Shown one piece after another: positions 60,073 through 64,000 of a stretch of 64,000 nt of DNA (position 1 is its first letter; every line of letters starts with the position of its first letter). Source of the DNA: Pogona vitticeps (taxonomy: Eukaryota; Chordata; Lepidosauria; Squamata; Agamidae); the NCBI RefSeq assembly GCF_051106095.1, contig NC_135794.1:25980747-26044746 (forward strand), read 5' to 3'. A program made the position numbers and the translations under genes. The notes under the pieces were generated by a model, which saw only the letters and a program-made list of their open reading frames with translations, had not been told where the DNA came from and did not search any database.

Positions 60073-61224
60073 GTGAGTGAGGAGAGCCTTCCGCCCTTGG
60101 GATATGCGGGCCTGCACTGAATCGGGGTGCCTCCTTTACCAGGAGCGAAAGGTGTTCTCTCACAGCCCCCTTGCCGTGCCCTTTAAAACTCTCGCTTCTG
60201 TCAGGCAGGATGATGCCCCTGGCGCCAAGCCTCCCTCAGGCCCATTTTTTTAATGGGGCAGGTGGGGCTGGTGTGAAAAGGTTGCTGCACCCATGATCGG
60301 CTGCCCAGGGTAGCCATCATCCTCTGCCTAATGGCGGGGCTGGTCTTGCAAAAGACACCAGCCTTTCCTTTGGCTGCAGCCGTTCCAGGGTCAAGGCAGC
60401 ACAAAGCGGAGCCGTAGGTGAAGGGATATTCTGGGCAGGGCCCAGGGAGGAAGGCTTTGTCAGAAACCAGGCCCGGTGGGTGCAGGGCTGGGGGCCCTCT
60501 CCCTGCGCCCCCACCCCCCCCCAGGAGGCAGAGGGCTTGGGAAACTTCAGCTATCCCTGGTTTGCAACCCTGAGGGGGTGCAGTGGTCGTAAGCAGGAAG
60601 AGAGCGTGTCGCCGGAAGCTCTCTTAGTCCCAGAGGGAAAGTCCCTGCCTGGAAAGAAGAAGACGGTGCTTAGGGTGCTGTCGGGAATCAGCGCTGCTCG
60701 GCTCTCCTGCCTTCTGCCCCATGAATTATGCTCCCAAAGCACCCGAGTCCATGATAAGATAGGAAGGCCCACATTTTCATGCACACCTTGGCAGGCCTTC
60801 TGTTACTATAATTGTTTGGGGACTCGGAGAAAGAGGGGGTGTCTGGTCTCCCCTTTGGCCCACACAAGGTTGTCGATGGCCCTTTCCATGGCAGGTCAGC
60901 TCAGGTCAGCAGGAGGACATGCATCGCATTTGACATGGGGGTGAAGAGGGTGTGAAGGCTTAGAAATCGGCATCAGAACCCTGAGATCTAGTCCTCAGTG
61001 CCTCTGTGTTTCTGTTGATGCAGATACCACTGGCTGAGTGGTCACAAATCACATTTTGACTCTTAGTGTTAACATCTTCAGAAACGAGAGAGAGAGAGAG
61101 AGAGAGAGAGATCTGAGCTGGGACGTTTCCCTGGAATCAGCTTCTCCTTGTGTGATTAGTGCTTGATCAAAGTCATGTTTACATCCGAAAAGAAAGCTCT
61201 CGTATTTTTCCCCTATTGATTTAG
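60073..61224 (+). other. MYO9A intron
   Basis: A 1.15-kb intron with a short GA run (about 61085-61111). No other feature was seen. Confidence 0.6.
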
Positions 61225-61366
61225 TTTCCCACAAGCTACAAATCAAACATTGCTGGACAAGTTCAAGCGTCAGCATGAAGGGAACCTCTACATCGAATTT
61301 CCAACTGTCATGGAACCTGCTTTCATCATCAAACACTATGCTGGAAAAGTGAAATATGGCGTGAAG
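61225..61366 (+). CDS. MYO9A: MYO9A coding exon: [17 protein letters not shown]
   Basis: 142 nt, ending in phase 0, acceptor GATTTAG. It ends [15 protein letters not shown], the conserved 'F.I.HyAG.V.Y' motif. The donor GTCTGT is weak, but the next exon continues the frame exactly as [10 protein letters not shown]. Confidence 0.95.
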
Positions 61367-62539
61367 GTCTGTACCGTGTCTGTTGCTACCTATTTCTCTT
61401 TAACGGTATGTCTTCCTCCTCCCCTGAGAGTCACGACGATTACGGCAGCAGACGAGGTGGTTCTTCAAGTAGGAACTATTATCTCAGGAGTGGAACAAAC
61501 GGACTCGAGAGGGGGTGAGTGTGCCAACTCTGGAGGCCTTCGAGAGAAATTTGGACAGCCACCTGACAAATAACCTTTGACTTGTATCCCTGCCATGAGC
61601 CTGGGGTCGGACTTGATGGCCTGGTCGGCCCCTTCTGGATTCGCTCTTCTATGATTCTCTGGATCCCCCACGACATGGACATTTCATTCAGTGTGTTGTA
61701 CATCTTGAACCTGCAGCTTTAAGTGTCTAAGTCTCTTTTCTTCGGCTGGGACACGTGCAGGATATATCCAAGATATATATACCTTTTCTTTATTACTCTC
61801 GGTGTAGCTAATCATGATTGGCTGCCCCGTGGTTTCCTGTGGGATTTCAGTCCAGTTAAATGGTGTGGTTTCATTTCAGAATACAGGTCTGGTTCTCCCA
61901 GCATCGGGGTGGGCCTCTCGAGAGCTGGGGAGATGCCTAAATGTAGAAGACAGGTATCTTGCACCTGAAGAAATGGATTTGGATCCACAAAAGCCCATCC
62001 TGAAACAGATTGGTTCCAGAGTCCAGATATTTTGGCCCGTGGGGCCTTAAGTGGGTCTGGCTTTAGGGTGGGGAACCGCTCTCCTCAGGAGGCTTCCTTC
62101 CCTCACCCAGTGAACGTGTCAAACCGAGGGAGGTGAATGACCGAAGCTGGAAACGCAAAGCGCGCGTTCGCTTTTGGCACCTCCCCTCTCCCCCCCCCAA
62201 GGCACCCATTCCTGTAGGCTTCCCTTCCCTCCACTCACGGCTTCTGCCCCGCGCACGGAGGAAGTGGCTCCCTCCGAGGGACCGCTGGGTTTTATAAAAA
62301 GAGCCCCTTGCCCTGGGCCGGACTTGGAAACCGCCGGTGGCCCAGGGAGGTGCCCTTCTACATCGGTTGCCTGTGACTTGGAATACGTAACCCCGTTCCA
62401 TCTCCTCTCAGCCCCTTTGAGCCTTGAATTAAAGGCCTTCAGAGAGAGGCTCTGCCATCGCAGAACAAGCGTTGAAACCACCCGGGTCAGATGAAGACGC
62501 TGAGGCTGGCTGAACTCCTCCTTCCTTTCCTGTCTTTAG
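61367..62539 (+). other. MYO9A intron with CR1 3' end
   Basis: A 1.17-kb intron with a CR1 fragment at about 61465-61662. No other feature was seen. Confidence 0.6.
61465..61662 (+). mobile_element. CR1 LINE 3' end (short)
   Basis: Contains AACTCTGGAGGCCTTCGAGA, then GAAATTTGGACAGCCACCTG, GGTCGGACTTGATGGCCT and TCTATGATTCTCTGG, the typical last part of amniote CR1 elements. It is strongly 5'-truncated, on the plus strand, and non-coding. Confidence 0.7.
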
Positions 62540-62735
62540 GATTTCCGGGAGAAAAATACTGACCATATGAGACCAGACATTGTTGCTCTCCTCAGAAGCA
62601 GCAAGAGTGCCTTCATCTGTGGACTGATAGGGATTGATCCTGTCTCAGTGTTTCGCTGGGCGGTCCTCAGAGCTTTCTTCAGAGCCATGGTGGCGTTTAG
62701 GGAGGCTGGAAGAAGACTCACTGCAAAGAAAACAG
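62540..62735 (+). CDS. MYO9A: MYO9A coding exon: [18 protein letters not shown]
   Basis: 196 nt, phase 0 to 1, acceptor GTCTTTAG, donor GTAAGT. It encodes the 50-kDa/upper-20-kDa head boundary, [20 protein letters not shown], and ends [13 protein letters not shown] just before the large class IX loop-2 insertion, whose exons lie beyond the window. Confidence 0.96.

Positions 62736-64000
<1,265 letters not shown>

Overview
This window is vertebrate nuclear DNA, almost certainly from a squamate reptile. Three host genes read as clear orthologues of GRAMD2A, SENP8 and MYO9A. Their order and orientation (GRAMD2A forward, SENP8 reverse, MYO9A forward) match, after flipping, the human 15q23 block as I remember it. 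The reptile call rests on the repeats: a Sauria-type SINE with a Bov-B-like 3' tail, tRNA-headed SINE bodies typical of squamates, CR1 LINE 3' ends, and very long dinucleotide microsatellites.

Layout. Bases 1-6205 hold the 3' half of GRAMD2A: seven coding segments, a 2-kb 3'UTR and an AATAAA signal. Bases 6206-10029 are intergenic, between two converging genes, and contain a duplicated CA-repeat unit. SENP8 follows on the minus strand: a single coding exon at 11024-11662, a 3'UTR with AATAAA near 10030, and an intron running back to a GC-rich CpG-island promoter at about 15950-16720. That island is shared head to head with MYO9A, whose noncoding first exon ends at a strong donor after 16715. 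MYO9A intron 1 (16716-41271) is AT-rich and holds a young LTR retrotransposon, a CR1 fragment, a Sauria SINE and otherwise unremarkable sequence. Thirteen MYO9A coding exons (41343-62735) encode the N-terminus, the Ras-associating domain and most of the motor head. All exon phases close exactly (2185 coding nt). The gene continues past the window edge.

Roles. GRAMD2A is an ER-plasma membrane contact-site protein, SENP8 removes NEDD8 from proteins, and MYO9A is an unconventional myosin with a RhoGAP tail (tail outside the window). They are neighbours by synteny and nothing here suggests a shared pathway. The one likely shared control element is the SENP8/MYO9A bidirectional promoter.

Most notable: (i) a recently inserted Ty3/gypsy-type element (17685-22965) with two LTRs that look identical and a perfect 5-bp target duplication, broken and treated as a fossil; (ii) chained upstream ORFs with overlapping stop/start codons in the MYO9A leader, both in exon 1 and directly before the main ATG; (iii) an 18-residue glutamate run in GRAMD2A; (iv) extreme microsatellites, including a long TG/GA tract inside the GRAMD2A 3'UTR and a 320-bp polypyrimidine mosaic in a MYO9A intron. 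I found no undescribed multi-gene system, CRISPR array or RNA gene.
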